Part shown: piece after piece, positions 1-12,810 of the stretch
Layout: each line of letters opens with the position of its first letter
How positions within the stretch are numbered: position 1 is the first letter of the stretch
DNA from: Luscinia megarhynchos
Taxonomy: Eukaryota; Chordata; Aves; Passeriformes; Turdidae
Length of the DNA stretch: 64,000 nucleotides
Direction: 5' to 3'
Assembly: GCA_034336665.1 (NCBI GenBank)
Contig: CM067568.1
Span: 8,825,165-8,889,164 of the forward strand
Notes under the pieces: model-generated
Seen by the model: only the letters and a program-made list of their open reading frames with translations
Databases searched by the model: none
What the model was told of the DNA's origin: nothing
Position numbers and translations under genes: made by a program

Positions 1-3000
1 CCACTGCAGGAAACAGGGGGCTCCATGAGCCGCTCATCATCCCGGGAATGAATGAGCCTTCGGCCTCGGCCGCTTCCACGGCTCCAAGCTCCGAGGATGG
101 GATGGGACGGGCCGAGGGGGGATAAAACGCAGCTCCCACCCAGGGGCTGCAAACAGGTCAGGCAGAGGCTCCGCCAGCCGAAAAATGCCAGCCCAGGCTT
201 GGCTTTCCCGGGAGATGAAGTTATCCTGTGAGCCAGCCCCGCTTCCCAGCGGGAAGTGCCTGTGTCAGTCCCGAGGTGCCGGGGGTGCCTCTGCCAGCTG
301 CGGCTCTGTCCCGCTGACAGATGTGCCCAGAGCGCATCTGCATCGCCCTCGGCCCAGCTGCTGCCTGGGGATGCCAGGAAAAGCCGGGAGTAGGGAAAAA
401 CCAAAGGAAACAGGCAGAGCCCCGCGGGTGCCGCCGGAGCGAGCGGGGAGGGAGCGCCGGGCTCGGCTCCTGCTGCATTGCACCAGCCTCCATCACTCCC
501 GCACCGAACCGGCACCGTGCGGCACCGCCAAAGCGGCGAGGAGAGGATTTCACATCCCGGAGCGCTGCCGGGGATCACCCGGCATCATCCCGCCGCAGCG
601 CTCCCTCCTTCGAGCAGGAAAAAGCCCGAAGCCAAGCTGAACTCCCGCATCGCATCCGAGCGCAGGGACAACCTGCTGCTCCCCCCAGCCCTCCTCCAGC
701 GGGAACAGCAGAAGGAGCTGAGTATTCGCATCCCGGGAGCAGCCCACAGGTTAAATACTGGGATAGGACCCGGGTCCTGCTCCATCCACCCCGACCCGCA
801 CCCCTAAAGGGCTCTGCTTCATCCCTGCATCCCGGCTGTGGGAAGCAGTTGGGGGTTTCCCGTGCCAGAGCTCCCAGGCTCCTGCTATGGTGGAGAATCG
901 GGAATAAAACTGGGAACGAAAATTAAAATCTCTTACTGGCTCCTACCTCTGAGGAACCCGGAGTGCAAATCCCAGCTGAACTGGAACCCGCTTCCCCCTC
1001 ATTCCTGCCCGTTTCCGAGGGCTGAGCACTCACTTTGGAAAACTTGGGAGGTTTTAAGCGTTTTATCCCGGTTTTAGGAAATAAAACCCAGCGGGCACGT
1101 GGAGCAGAGGAGTCTCCCCATGGAAAGCAGCGAGGAGCAGCCAAACCCTTCCCCAAAAGAACCTCGGTGTGAGCGCCAGCAGCTCTGCCCCAAACCCCTC
1201 CCGGGCTCCCTGGGGAGGACTCACCGCTGAAGCGGGATCTGGTTACGTGCCCAGTGTCCATGGCAAACGCTCCCTGCGAGCGCGACAGCCTGGAATGCAC
1301 GAGACACAGCGTTAGGGTGAAGGGGAAGAACTCAAAAACTGAACGCCTTGGGATTTTCCAGCAGGGACGCTCCCTCACTGCTCCCCCTCCATCTCTCCCG
1401 GCCTTGGCTCCTCTTCCAGGAGCTGAGCAAATGCGCTGAAGCCTCTCAGCCACCAGGCAGGAGCTGAAGGGGGGACAGGAACCCTCGGGAAGGGGCAGAG
1501 CCGCTCGATTAACCTCAGGAGCCTTTAAACAAGCGACATTCCCAACATCTCTGTGTGTGGACATCCCCCCTCCAGGAGCCCTCAAAGCCTTTTGCTGCTT
1601 TCCAGCTGAAATCTTCCTTTGCCTCCTGCGGTTTCCCAGCCTCTCCCAAGGCTTTGTCCTGGCCCCAGCCGAAGGGGGCAGCCCCATTCCCCCATTTTGG
1701 GGTCTCTGCGAGGTTTAGGGGATGTTGTCCCCCAGGAATCAGCTCCTGCAGCAGGAAAGCTCCGTCACCTTCCCCCCAAAATGGGTTTTTTCCCAGTCAA
1801 GTCGAAAGGAAGCTGCTCTCCTGGGCAGATCCCAGGCACCACAGATGCTGAGGGGGACTTATCCAAGCTACTGCTGCTATGGAAAGGGGGCTTTGGGATC
1901 CCCAAAAACACCCAACAAGAAAATCCAATGGGAACTGACCAGCACCTCCTGTTCCCTGGCATCCATGCCAAGGAATCACAGACCATGGAGAGCTGGTGGG
2001 ATCCCACAGAACCCCACAGGGACACAGCCTCAGCACTGCCCCCCCCACACCTCCCTCAGAGTCCCCCAGTCCTCCTCCAGAATTCCCAAAACCCACTCAC
2101 AGAGCTGGATTTGCCTTGGGTAGATGGTTCTGCAGTGTTGGGGCTTCACCTTCTAGCTCCCCTTGGGTGCTCACAGCCTCAGGCACTGGATGGTTTTGGG
2201 GATCAACTCCCCCCAGAACCATCCAGGCTTGGATTGTAACAGGCAGAAGTGGGAATTTCACAGCATGGAATATCAGCTGTGCTGGCCTGACCCCCTCTGC
2301 AGGGGCACATCCTTGGGATAACAGAAGGAAGGGGAGCCCTAAATGTGACCCAAAGTGACTGGGATGGGGCTGGGAGATGCCCAGTTTCTCCCCACTCTCC
2401 TCCCTCTGGCACAAATCTCCCTGTGCAATGGATAAACCAGTCCTAACCTGGCTGAGAACGTGCTGAGCCCATGTTATGGGCTGAGCTCAGCTCAAGGCCC
2501 ACTTTGCTAAAAATTGACATATTAACAAAGCAACATGATGGAGATTTATCCTAAACTGCCTCTTCTTATGCCCTGAAAAACTCCCATGCCCAAGCAAGGT
2601 GCTGTGTTCCTCTCCCTGCTTCCTAATTATTTTTTAATATGAAAATTGCAAAGTTTTCAGGACTGACTTTCCCTGCAAGAGGACAAACATCCCCTTTAAA
2701 ACCCCTCCATCTCTTCCCAATTTCTTCTGGAAATTAGAAGGAATTTCTAATTTTTCTTTCATTTCAGAGCTTCTGCCCCCAAAACCTCCCTTTCTAATGA
2801 GCTCTAAGCAGTGAGTTAAGCAGATTTCCAAGGCATCACCTGGAAAGAGACTGCAGTGCTCAGCACTGGGATGAAACCCAGAGGTATTTTCCTATTAGGA
2901 AAACAGCATCAATCTCTCCTGAGCGAGGAAACGGGGGTGGAGGTGCTCGGGGAAGGATTTATGGCTTTTTTTCTGTTAACTAAGCTCTTCCCTGGAGCAT

Positions 3001-3779
3001 TGCACGGAGCTGCTCTGACATCCCCCTGACCTGCTGCTCAAATCCCTGGGAAATCAAGCCTGAGGGAAGGGATGGGGCACTGCTCTCCCACTCCTGGCAG
3101 CACAGGGATTGATGGATTTTTCACCCACAGGCCTCAAGATCAGGCTGCAGAGCCCTGGTTTGGGGTGCAGAGATCAGGAAGGGCTGAAGAGCCCCAGACT
3201 GGGGTGCAGAGCCCTCTCCATCCATCCCAACACCTCAGTGCTGGGGTCAGGGCAGCTTCATTTTCCTTGGGAGCTGCTGCAGAGCTCAGGTCCCCTTTCC
3301 TGCCTGGAAGGGACAATAAAACAGCTCAACGAGGGCAGAGAACAGCAGCATCAAAGCCACCTGGAAAAGGGGGTCCCCCAGCCTTTATGGGGTTGTCACC
3401 TCCCTGCTGCCAAGGCCAAAGGCACAGAAACCCCAATTGCTGGTCCCAAAGCACCTGGACCAACCTGGCTATGACCCCCCCGAGCACACTGCAGCCCCCA
3501 AACATCCCAGTGCAGGTTCCAGCGATCTCCCTGCCCCAGGCAGCCGTGGCCGGCGTGCTGAGCCCGGAGCTGAACTCAGCTCAGCGCTGGTGCCGGTCCT
3601 GCAGCGCTGCTCTGCCCCTTCCATCCCTCTCCAGCCCTGCCTGGCCTCCATCCGCAGGGCACGGAACCGGGATGGAGTTTGCTCCAGGCACCAATAACGG
3701 CGCATCCCAAACTTGCCAAAACAGAAGGATTTGGGCTCTGCTCTCACCCATCGCCCTCACATCCCACCCAAACCGGTGC
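1..3779. other. Left flank, no recognised gene
   Basis: GC-rich with moderate CpG in the first 1.7 kb, then ordinary unique sequence. Open frames up to 254 codons show no domain and are typical of GC-rich noncoding DNA. A 65-bp exon-like unit on the minus strand (1225-1289; acceptor GCATTCCAG, donor GCG|GTGAGT) is unproven. Human RNH1 would be expected on this side, but I found no leucine-rich-repeat coding sequence. Confidence 0.6.
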
Positions 3780-4225
3780 CCCCCGCGCTTTACCTGGACA
3801 GCTACAAATCCTCAGGGATCCGCGGGGACCCCCGGGCGGCCCCGGCATCCGCCGAGCTGTGTCCGCTCCCACGGGGGAGGGGGGACCCTGCGACCCCCGG
3901 GGCCCGGGCAGAGCCCCCCGGGGGTCCCCGAGCTCAGCCCGAGCTCAGTCTCCCCCAGCCCGGGCTGCCCCCGCCGCTGCCCGGGGGTCCCTGCGGGTGC
4001 AGAGCCCAGCCCCGGGATGCGGGATGTCCCCCCAGAGCCGGGATGCTGCCCGGAGCTGCGGGACCGGGAGCGGCTCCGCTCCCTCGCCCAGCCCAGCCCG
4101 GGGCGGAGCCGCCGCTCATCCGTGCCATGAGCTGGGCGGTCTCTGCGCTTTCCAGACCCTCCCCGGGCCCGGCTCAGCCCAGCCCGAGCCCCCGGTGAGC
4201 CTGCGGACCCCGGGGGTCTCACTCC
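3780..4225. promoter_or_regulatory. CpG island of unknown gene(s)
   Basis: A dense CpG and G/C block, like a promoter. A donor-like CAG|GTAAAG faces left on the minus strand (intron from 3793) and a donor-like CCG|GTGAGC faces right on the plus strand (intron from 4194). This suggests first exons in one or both directions. Confidence 0.5.
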
Positions 4226-6836
4226 GGATCGCCTGCCAAGATACCAGCTTTCCTGAGGAGCTTGCCATAAAAAAAACAAAAAAACCCCAAACGAACAAAC
4301 CCCTGCAAACTCACCCCAAATCCCAGCCAAGGGTGAGGAGGGACAATGCCAGATCCCTCACCCCACACCACAGACCCTCTGCTATGTGCTTGCCCAAATC
4401 CCCAAATCCCACTTCCCAGGGACTCCCTGGTCCATCCCATCCCATCTCCCCACGGACCCTGCCGATGGTTTCTCTCATGTCCCCTCCCCTCATCTCTCAA
4501 GGATGCAGAGCCCCTTGGGGTCTCTGGATCAGCCGAATCCTTGGGTTCTCCCTTGTCCCAAACAGCTTCCAGCTGTGTGTCCCTCCTGGGACACCTGGGG
4601 CTGTCCAACAAGGTCTTGGCTTTGGATGTTCCTAAGAAAAAACATCAGATCCCCTCCCTCTGCAGCAGAAAGTGGAACCTTTTGGGATGTGGCCCCAAAA
4701 GCCCCTCAGACAGTTTGGCTCCATGACCATTGGAAAGACTGTGCCTTCACACCCTCCTGTGGGATCTTCCCTTTCCCTGCCTTCATATCCATGGCTTCAG
4801 CCACCTCACTTTAATGTCAGGCAGCTTCTAGGGCAGCAAGGAGAAATTCCAGATGGCAGGGGAAACACTTTGCTTGGAGAAAATGGAATAATTTCAGTTT
4901 TGTGGAGAAAAACACCCACAACCTGAGAAAAGGTGGGGTCAGAGGCCATGGAGCAGCGTGACAGTCCAGAGAACCTGTAATTCCCAGGAACACCTACATT
5001 CAGCCACAGGACACTCTGTGCTGGCTGCAGGCTCCCTGCTCTGGAAAGATCCAAGGAGGGCAGCACTGGGAGATGCTCCCGTGATCTTCCTGGTAGGAAG
5101 TTGGTTTTTCAGGGACAAAACACAGCAAGGTTTGACTGTACCAAAAACACTGCCTGGGTGGGAGAGCTGCCTCTTCCAGCAGCCAAGGCTCCTTTCCATG
5201 AGGCTTCCTGGCTCTTCCTCTGGGTACAGCTGAAAAGAGCAGGCCATGGTCCTTCTCCACTTCCCAAAGCTCCTTTGCATCCCCAGGAACGTGGCAAGAT
5301 GTCCCTCTACAGGACAGCCTGGGACCCAGCATCCTCCTGCAGGGCACCTCAGGGCTCACCACTCCAGACTGGGCAAAAGTGACCCCCAGAGTTGTTCCAC
5401 ACGGGATTGGATCAGGCTGAGGTTTGGAAATCTCCAAGCTGGGCAGCCTCACATAGACACCAACTCACCTATTAAAATCCCCTCCCTTTTAAAGCCAACA
5501 CTTACCTTTGGCCAAGCTCTCCACAAAATGGGTGTGCCCACAGGTGGGACACCTGCTCCAGGTGAGCTGGACACTCCTGTGGAGTGTGTCTGGAAGCAGG
5601 AGCCAGCCACCTCTGCCCTCTCCACAGGGAGGGTCCCATTCTAGGCCATGCCAAATGTTATTCCCATGACTCTTGGCTTGCTTCCATCTTCTCCCTATGA
5701 GGCTGCTTTGAGCACTGCTCTGAGATGATCACAAAAGGATTCCTAAATCCAGGTGAGTTTGCAATGACCAGAGCACACCTTTTTCCCTGAAAACCTGGAC
5801 ACATTCCTTACCTCAAGGCCCAGCATCCTGTGTGCTGGAGGGGACACAGCTCAAGCTCCCTCAACCCCCTGGCTCTGCGTGGGAGGTGACAAGACAGGAC
5901 CACAGGCACACATTGTCCCAAAGGACAAACTAGCACACAGAACTGCATGGGCAGGATCCAGACTACCCCTGGGATCCCCTGGATGCAGACACATGAGTCA
6001 GTGGTTCATATATAAGGTCAAAGCTCCCAGATATTTCTGGATATTCCTCACCAGGTGTTGCCAGTGCAGGTAAGTTGGTGGGAGGGGGGTGCAGCCACCT
6101 GGCCACCTCCCCAACTGGTGATTCCCGACTTCCAGACTGCCCATTGTCCACTTTGTATAGGTGGAAAGTATTTGAGACACTAAAGCTGGGGATGTTGGCT
6201 GTCATTCCCACACAAGACTAAACCAGATTAAAAACCCAGATGTGTGCTGGGGAGCAGCTCTGCAAACTCCTGCCACTTCAAAAGTTTGGGGTTGCACTCT
6301 TGGAATTGTACTGTGGTGCTTGTGTCATTTTCTTCCGGATAAACACTTCCCTGAAAAACAGCCAGATTGGATTAGGCAGTGACAGGGTGACGTCAGAGCC
6401 CGGGGACAGTGATGCAAGGGCTCAGAGCACAGGATACAGAACCCATGTGGATTAGTGGAGCTCTCACATTTGGGATAATGACCTGGGGAAACAAAGCAGC
6501 CCAGGCTCCCCGCTCCCTTTCCGGGATGCTGAGTCACCAGCAGGAACACTGCCTGGCTCAGATGCTCCCTGGCTGTGCCGTGCCAGGGACGTGCTTGGCC
6601 TGGGCCTGCTGCTGGCACTGGGGACACGGATGGGGGTGTGACACTGCAGGCATCAGCTTTCCCAGAAAGCCCTCGCTCTGGAGCTGTCCTGGAAGGAACA
6701 GGGCAGTGACAGAGGGTGGCAGAGCCCCTGTCAGGCCCCAGAGCAAACCCCCTGCGGTGAGGACACAAACCCAGCCCAGGATAAAGCAAAGAACTCCAGA
6801 CTGACGGGACACTCCCAGGGTCTGCTTGTGACACAT
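4226..6836. other. Region between the left CpG island and PTDSS2
   Basis: No gene or repeat recognised. It may be partly the intron of a transcript starting in the CpG island, or the distal PTDSS2 3' UTR. Confidence 0.6.
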
Positions 6837-7547
6837 TTTACTCCGCAGAGCGAAGGCAGCTTGACCTTTCTCACTTCACCTTCCCTTACATTTAAGAGAT
6901 GACCGAGACTAAAAGAGAAATTAGAAATAAGACTAAGGAGAAGTTGTCTGTCTCCCCGGAGCTGGGACACAGCACCACGTGCCTCAGGCCACTCCAGGAC
7001 GCTGGAAGTCAGTGGGATGCCCTGTGGAGGGGCTGGAACAGCAGTGTAGTGTGGTACATCCCGTGCAAGGAACGCAGCTTGTCCCCGTGTACCCGGTCAC
7101 CTCGCTGACGCTTCACCCAATCCTCCTCCACAGCTCCAGGTAGTTCCAGCAGGAAGAACACAATTCCTTTCCCGTGCCTGGTCTCTGTACACTCCAAAGC
7201 AAGTGTTCCTAATGCCCAAAGGCCCCACGGGGCTCTCAGTTCCCCGGGTGTGGAGCAGCAGATGCCTGTGTGCCGCGCTCTGAGCCCCATCTCCACACCT
7301 GGCTCCGAGGAAGAGGCGCAGCACCCGGCGAAGGCCCCGCCCCGCGCGGGGTCAGCGCTGACCTCCCTCCACACACCGCCTTCCTGCAGCCCTGCCCAGG
7401 TGACACCAGGAGAGAGGGGGGCTGTGTCAGCGCCATCCTCCCCGAGAGGATCCCCACACGCCGCAACGCTAACAATGACAGTTAGGAGTTAGGTAGGATA
7501 AGGTTGGGACTGTGCACCACGAGTTCCTGTCAGCCCCGCGTCCGCGC
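6837..7547 (-). other. PTDSS2: Probable PTDSS2 3' UTR
   Basis: The stretch beyond the stop codon has no other gene. No canonical AATAAA or ATTAAA occurs close by on the minus strand. The nearest variant signal is AGTAAA at 6837-6842, so this end is a guess; the UTR could run further left. Confidence 0.35.
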
Positions 7548-7692
7548 TCAGAGCTTCCTCTCCCGCAGTTTGCTCCCGTTGGGTTCCTCCAGCAGGGCTG
7601 AGTGTCCGTCCCCGTTGCTCAGGCATTTGTCCTTCTCGTGCCTGTGCTCCTGCTTCTGCCGCCGGATCTCCTTGTACCGCAGGGTGATGTCC
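7548..7692 (-). CDS. PTDSS2: PTDSS2 exon 12 (stop codon)
   Basis: Encodes the hydrophilic cytosolic tail starting [20 protein letters not shown] and ending [12 protein letters not shown]. The acceptor is TGTTGCAG|GGAC. The tail differs from human, as expected for this poorly conserved end. Confidence 0.94.
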
Positions 7693-10600
7693 CTGCAACA
7701 CACACAGCACACAGTTCCAGCCTGCAGGAAGAACGGCAGGAGAGCTCTCTGCACGGAGCTTCCTGGGGATAACAACTCACTGGAGCCTCTGGCTGGGCAT
7801 TCCTACAATTGCTGATGGCATTGATTCACTGGCAGTTTGTGTTTCTGGCTGGTGGCCTGCCTCTTCCCACCTCTGCCAGAGCAGCCAATCCTGCAGGAGC
7901 AGCCACTGCTGCTCCCTCTGCACAGCACTGCACTTCAAACAATCGTGGAGGGGTTTGGGTTGAAAGGGATCCTAAAGCCCATCCCATTCCACCCCTGCCG
8001 TCTCCAGGGACACCTTCCACTAGCCCAGGCTGCTCCATCCAACCTGGCCTTGGACACTTCCAGGGATGGGGCAGCCACAGCTTTTCCTGTGCCAGGGCCT
8101 CAGCACCCTCATTTTTCCCCACACCACATCTAACCCTGCTCTGTCAGTGCAGGATCCATTGCCCCTCGTCCTGTCCCTGCAGTCCTTGATATGCAGAGTC
8201 TCTCTCCAGCTTCCTTGTGGGTCCCTTCCAATACTGGAAGGCTGCTAATTCCTTAGGCCCTGTGCAGCTGCTTTCCACAATCCAGACAGGAAACTGCCAG
8301 GATCAGGCCCAGAGAACTCCCTGCTTATTTCAGAACTTGCACCCACCCAGGAGAGCTGTGCTCTCTCCCCAGGCAGTCCCAGGGAACACATTTGAGGACT
8401 GGGGTTGAACAGATCCTCCTAAAACCCTGGCCAGCCCCAAATGCAGCCCCACCCACCGAATAAAGAAGCGCCAGGCTGTCCAGGTGAGCACCAGGATAAT
8501 CCCCAGGATCCAGCACTGGGTGATGTAGAAGGGCAGGGAGAGGGTGAGCGTGTAGGGATCGTACTTGACGACGATCAGGAACTCCGTGGCAGTAATAGCA
8601 GCAACCAGCCAGGCCTGCTGGCCCAGCTTCTTGTGGAACTTCCTGCAGGAGAAACACAGACAAAACCACTTCATTGCTGTAAAATTAGGGATGGGGAGAA
8701 ATCTGCACAAAAAGACAGCTGGGGCAGTGACTTCAGCTTTGCACAGTCCTGCAAGTTTAGTTCAGATCACACATGCACTAGGCTCTGCAGGATGACATCT
8801 CAGAGGCTCTAAAAGCAAGAAAAGTTCAACTTCATCAGCACACAGTGCAGGGAAGTGTCGCCATTCCCAGGTAAATGATTCTCTGACTAGCCTGAAAACA
8901 GCTGATGTTCAGGGTATGGCTCCAAACAGAAGCTTCTCACACAATGAGGCCCAGAGCCACATTTGACACCAATTTGTAGTTCAAGCTACACCAAACCATC
9001 CAAATACACAGGGAAAAAATATGGAATAAATCAAGTGCAGGTGATTGCTGATGCAGAGGGGACGAGTACATTCCATCTTAAATAGTATCCTGCCTGGATC
9101 AGCTCAGATGAAAGAGCTGCAGAAACTGCTCCAGGTGGTGACATTAAATGGGCAGAGACCAGCTCTAACCCACATGCAGAGAGATGAAAAGAAGCAGCAG
9201 ATCTCTCACAGGGAATTCCAGTTGCTGGGATGATGAAGGCAGCTTTCTGCTCTGCTGTGCTGCTTCCTTCTCTGCCATCCTTTCCCTGACAACAGAATCA
9301 AAGATAACCCCAACACAAGAGCTGGGCAGCCCCTAAGGCTGCCGAGGAAGAGAGATGGTTTCCTGCCCTAATACTCAGGAGAGATGCAAAAGATTGTACT
9401 TGTGATGAAGGAGATAAAAATTCACAGCCTTGATGCAGATTCCTTGGAGGTGACAGGAAGATTCCAAACAGGAATGTGTGACTAGGTCAAATGCTACTAA
9501 CACATCAAGACACTCCTGGTCAGGAACACTTCACACATCCAGTCCTTGGGAACTTGGAGGCAGCATGTGGTGTGTGAGGGCTGGAGAAAGCTTCACCCCT
9601 CTTCTGGGACTATCACAATTTCAGGCACTACACTGTCACCATGCTCAGCCCAAGGTCTTGCAAGCAAAGCCCCAGAACTGCCTGTGGATGCTCAGAATGC
9701 TGAATGGGAAAAAGAATTCTTCACTTTGGAATTTGACTGCTTTCTAGACCAAACATTGCAGGGCTGGATGAAGAGACAATCATTCAATCAGACAATTCAT
9801 CCCAGACAATCCCCATCATCACCAGACAAGGCAGTGAGCCATGTTTTTGCCAGGGAAGGGCAATAGAACATTCCAATCTTTGAGCATTAAGAGTTTCCAA
9901 AAGGAAAAGGTCAGCAAGGTTTCCTATGTGATGTAAGTTGGGAGACTCTGGTACATTCCCAGCAGGAATAATGCACTGACTTTTTAAAATACAGCCATGG
10001 AGCAAATCATGCTTCCCCTGCTCTTCCCCTACAAAACATCAAGGGAAGAACCCTAAACGATCCTTGGCTTGAAACGATGTGAAAGTGAAGCTGGCAAATG
10101 GGGGCAGATCCTCTCTGCCTGGGTAGCCTGGAATGCAGGGAGGGAATTACAAAACCCTCTGCAGAGAAGGAACCTGGTAAGAGTGGGTGCTCAGCTCTGC
10201 CCTTCTGCAAGAGCAGCCTGATGTCAGTTCTGGGGGCATCAAGCAGAGCCAGGAACCCCAGGATGTGGGACAGTCATCTCCCCCAGCAGGGAAGGAGGTG
10301 GCAGTGACGGGGACGTGCAGCTTGGGATGAGCAGCTCCAGCTCACGGAAAGAAGAAGGGATGAGGCACTGGTGAGAGACGGCTCTCCCAAAATCCAGTGC
10401 TATGCCATGTGGTTGAACAGAGGGCAAAGGAGCTTTTCCAACCCCAACACAAGAAGATGAATGGTGCTAAGGAGAGGAGCTCTGCAGCGAGGCAGAGACT
10501 CTTCTTACCTGTGAGTTGGAGGCACGTCCCAAACCAGTAGGTCCAACACCAAGGGCAGGGCATCCCGTCCCTGCGGAATGTCCTGAATTCCGACTAAGCA

Positions 10601-12762
10601 ATGTGGGCTGGCCCTTCTTCCCAGTTCTAGGAGTCAAAGCCTTGCAAGGGAAACTGATCTTCAGACCATGTTGGAACCCTAAATTCTGAACACAGACACT
10701 TTTTTGGTCAGCAACAGACAATGAACACCCCTGGAAGCCAGGTGGTGCCTTAGGCTGAAGATGTGGGCTCAGGCAGGTTGTGACATTAAAAGAAAAGGTG
10801 ATTTTGAGAACAAAGCTTTCTCAGCTCTCACATGGTCTGCAGAAACAAAAGCAGCAAGGACAGATATGATGCTGAAGTGGGAACAGTCTCAAGTACATGC
10901 ACTGCTGTGTGTGGTGCCTCACCTGCAGCACATCCTGCTACTGAGGGCCTCTGACCTGCAAGAGGATGCCAGGAGAGCTCTAGAGAGCCAGGGGGAAGAC
11001 AGCTCAAGGAAAGAAGTGCCTTTAAGAACCACATTTTTTTAGTCTGGGTCCCAATGTCCTCAGAGGGCACATCCAAGGACTGCAGCTCCTGGTTCTGGAA
11101 TCAGGAGCGCAGCGCTCCTCTGCCCACAAGCCAGGGGCACTCCAGCTCATTTCCACATTCCCTTCTCCACAGAGAGATCATTTACCAGCCACTGAGGTTA
11201 ACACAGAGCACACACAGTGCCCTTAACAACAGCTGCTCTCTGACCAGGGGGCATGAGAGTGTACCTCCAAAAGAAAGGAACACCAAGCAGATGCTTTGGG
11301 ATTAGGCCTTTTCTGTCCCTGACAAGCTGAACTGGTGCCCGAGATGGATGCCAGCAAGCTGGAGCAAGTTCAAAACAAAGCACGTGGAGCTGGACATGGG
11401 AAGTGCAGAGAGGTGGGGCTTACGGGTCGTCCATGAAGTCGTAGATCTCCCTCATGGCCACTCCTCCCACGTTGACAAAAAACACGAGGCGTAGCAGCAC
11501 CAAGTAGTGTTCAGGGGGCATCCACAGCACAAACTTCAGGTAAAACGTGTTCAGCTCTGCCAATAAGAACTGGGAGAAGGGACATTGGAGTTACACTCGG
11601 AAAATACCACTGGATGAAGCCTGGAATGACCCTCTCTCCCCAAATAGCTGGCCCTGTGCATTTCTCAGCCCTGCCCTGTATCACCAAGTGAACCATCAGC
11701 ACAAACCCAAAACCAGCTGGGTTTTTAAACATTTCCTCTATGTTGGAAGAGGCACTAAAAATCACAACAAAAAGCTGGACAAGCAAAAAAACTGCTCATC
11801 AAATTTCAAGCAAGTTTTTGAACTTCAAACGAAGAGCCCAAAGTACCTGCACAAACACTCTTGAGATCTGAGGACAAATCCCAAAACCACAGTTTTTCCT
11901 TTCCCTGTCCTTTAAAACCCAGCTGAGGGAGCCCTACCATAAGAGGCATGAGCTGCACATCCTGGGGGGCTGGGCTGTATTTTCTGTTATGCAAACTCAC
12001 CCTCCAAGCCAACTTGGGAAAGTTGATTATAAATTAAGAGCAAAATGTTCTCTCGAACAGCTGCCCTGGCAGTGTGCTTAAGGGAGAAGAGACACCAGAT
12101 TGTCATTTCAAAAGAGGTGATAACAAAGGGCATTAAGCATTGCTGAAGCCCAAGGAGTGAGCCAGAACCTGAAGCTGCTTAGAACCAGCTGAAAGAAACA
12201 TAATCCCACAGTCCAGTACAAATTCACTGGGATCTCTGTTGCAGCAGCACCCAAACCCCAATTTCTTCAGGGTGCAAGCAGCAACCTTTTGGGGAAACTT
12301 CTATGTTATTTATACTCTTTTAGTCCTCCCACCAAGCAGGCCTGGTGTGCCATGTGAGCTTAGTCAATGTGTCCTACAGCAGGAACCAGGTGCTAGGGGC
12401 CTGTTCTGGCAAAACAGAGTTCTGTCCTGTGCCACTGAACCTGGTTCAAGACCAGTGCCTCTGGATCACCCCAAGTGTCACAGGGATGGATTTAGTTAAA
12501 TTTTGCAGCTGCTGGGTTGAGATAAGTTTGAGTTGCTCGGAGCAGAGCCAAATGACATCCCATGGATGGCACAAAGGCCAAAGTACCCTGGCTGGCAAAA
12601 GGGCAGAAGTGGGAAAAAGGCATTTAAACAGCCCAGTGTACCCTCCCTATCAGTCTCATATGGGTAACAAGTTCAGTTTCACAGGCACAGGTATGAATTT
12701 CAGATGCTGCATTCCCAGCACAAAACAATTCCACCCACTCAGGTGGTGTGTGTGCAGTGAAA

Positions 12763-12810
<48 letters not shown>

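Noticed and set aside
923..1687. 254-codon open frame on the minus strand
   Set aside because: No domain, no plausible initiation context and biased GC-rich composition; long accidental frames are expected here.
3072..4130. 352-codon open frame on the plus strand
   Set aside because: Low-complexity Pro/Ser/Gly/Arg sequence running into the CpG island; no recognisable family and no matching splice structure.
1..6836. RNH1 or HRAS coding exons expected from human gene order
   Set aside because: I looked for leucine-rich repeats and for the Ras N-terminus in the translated frames and found neither.
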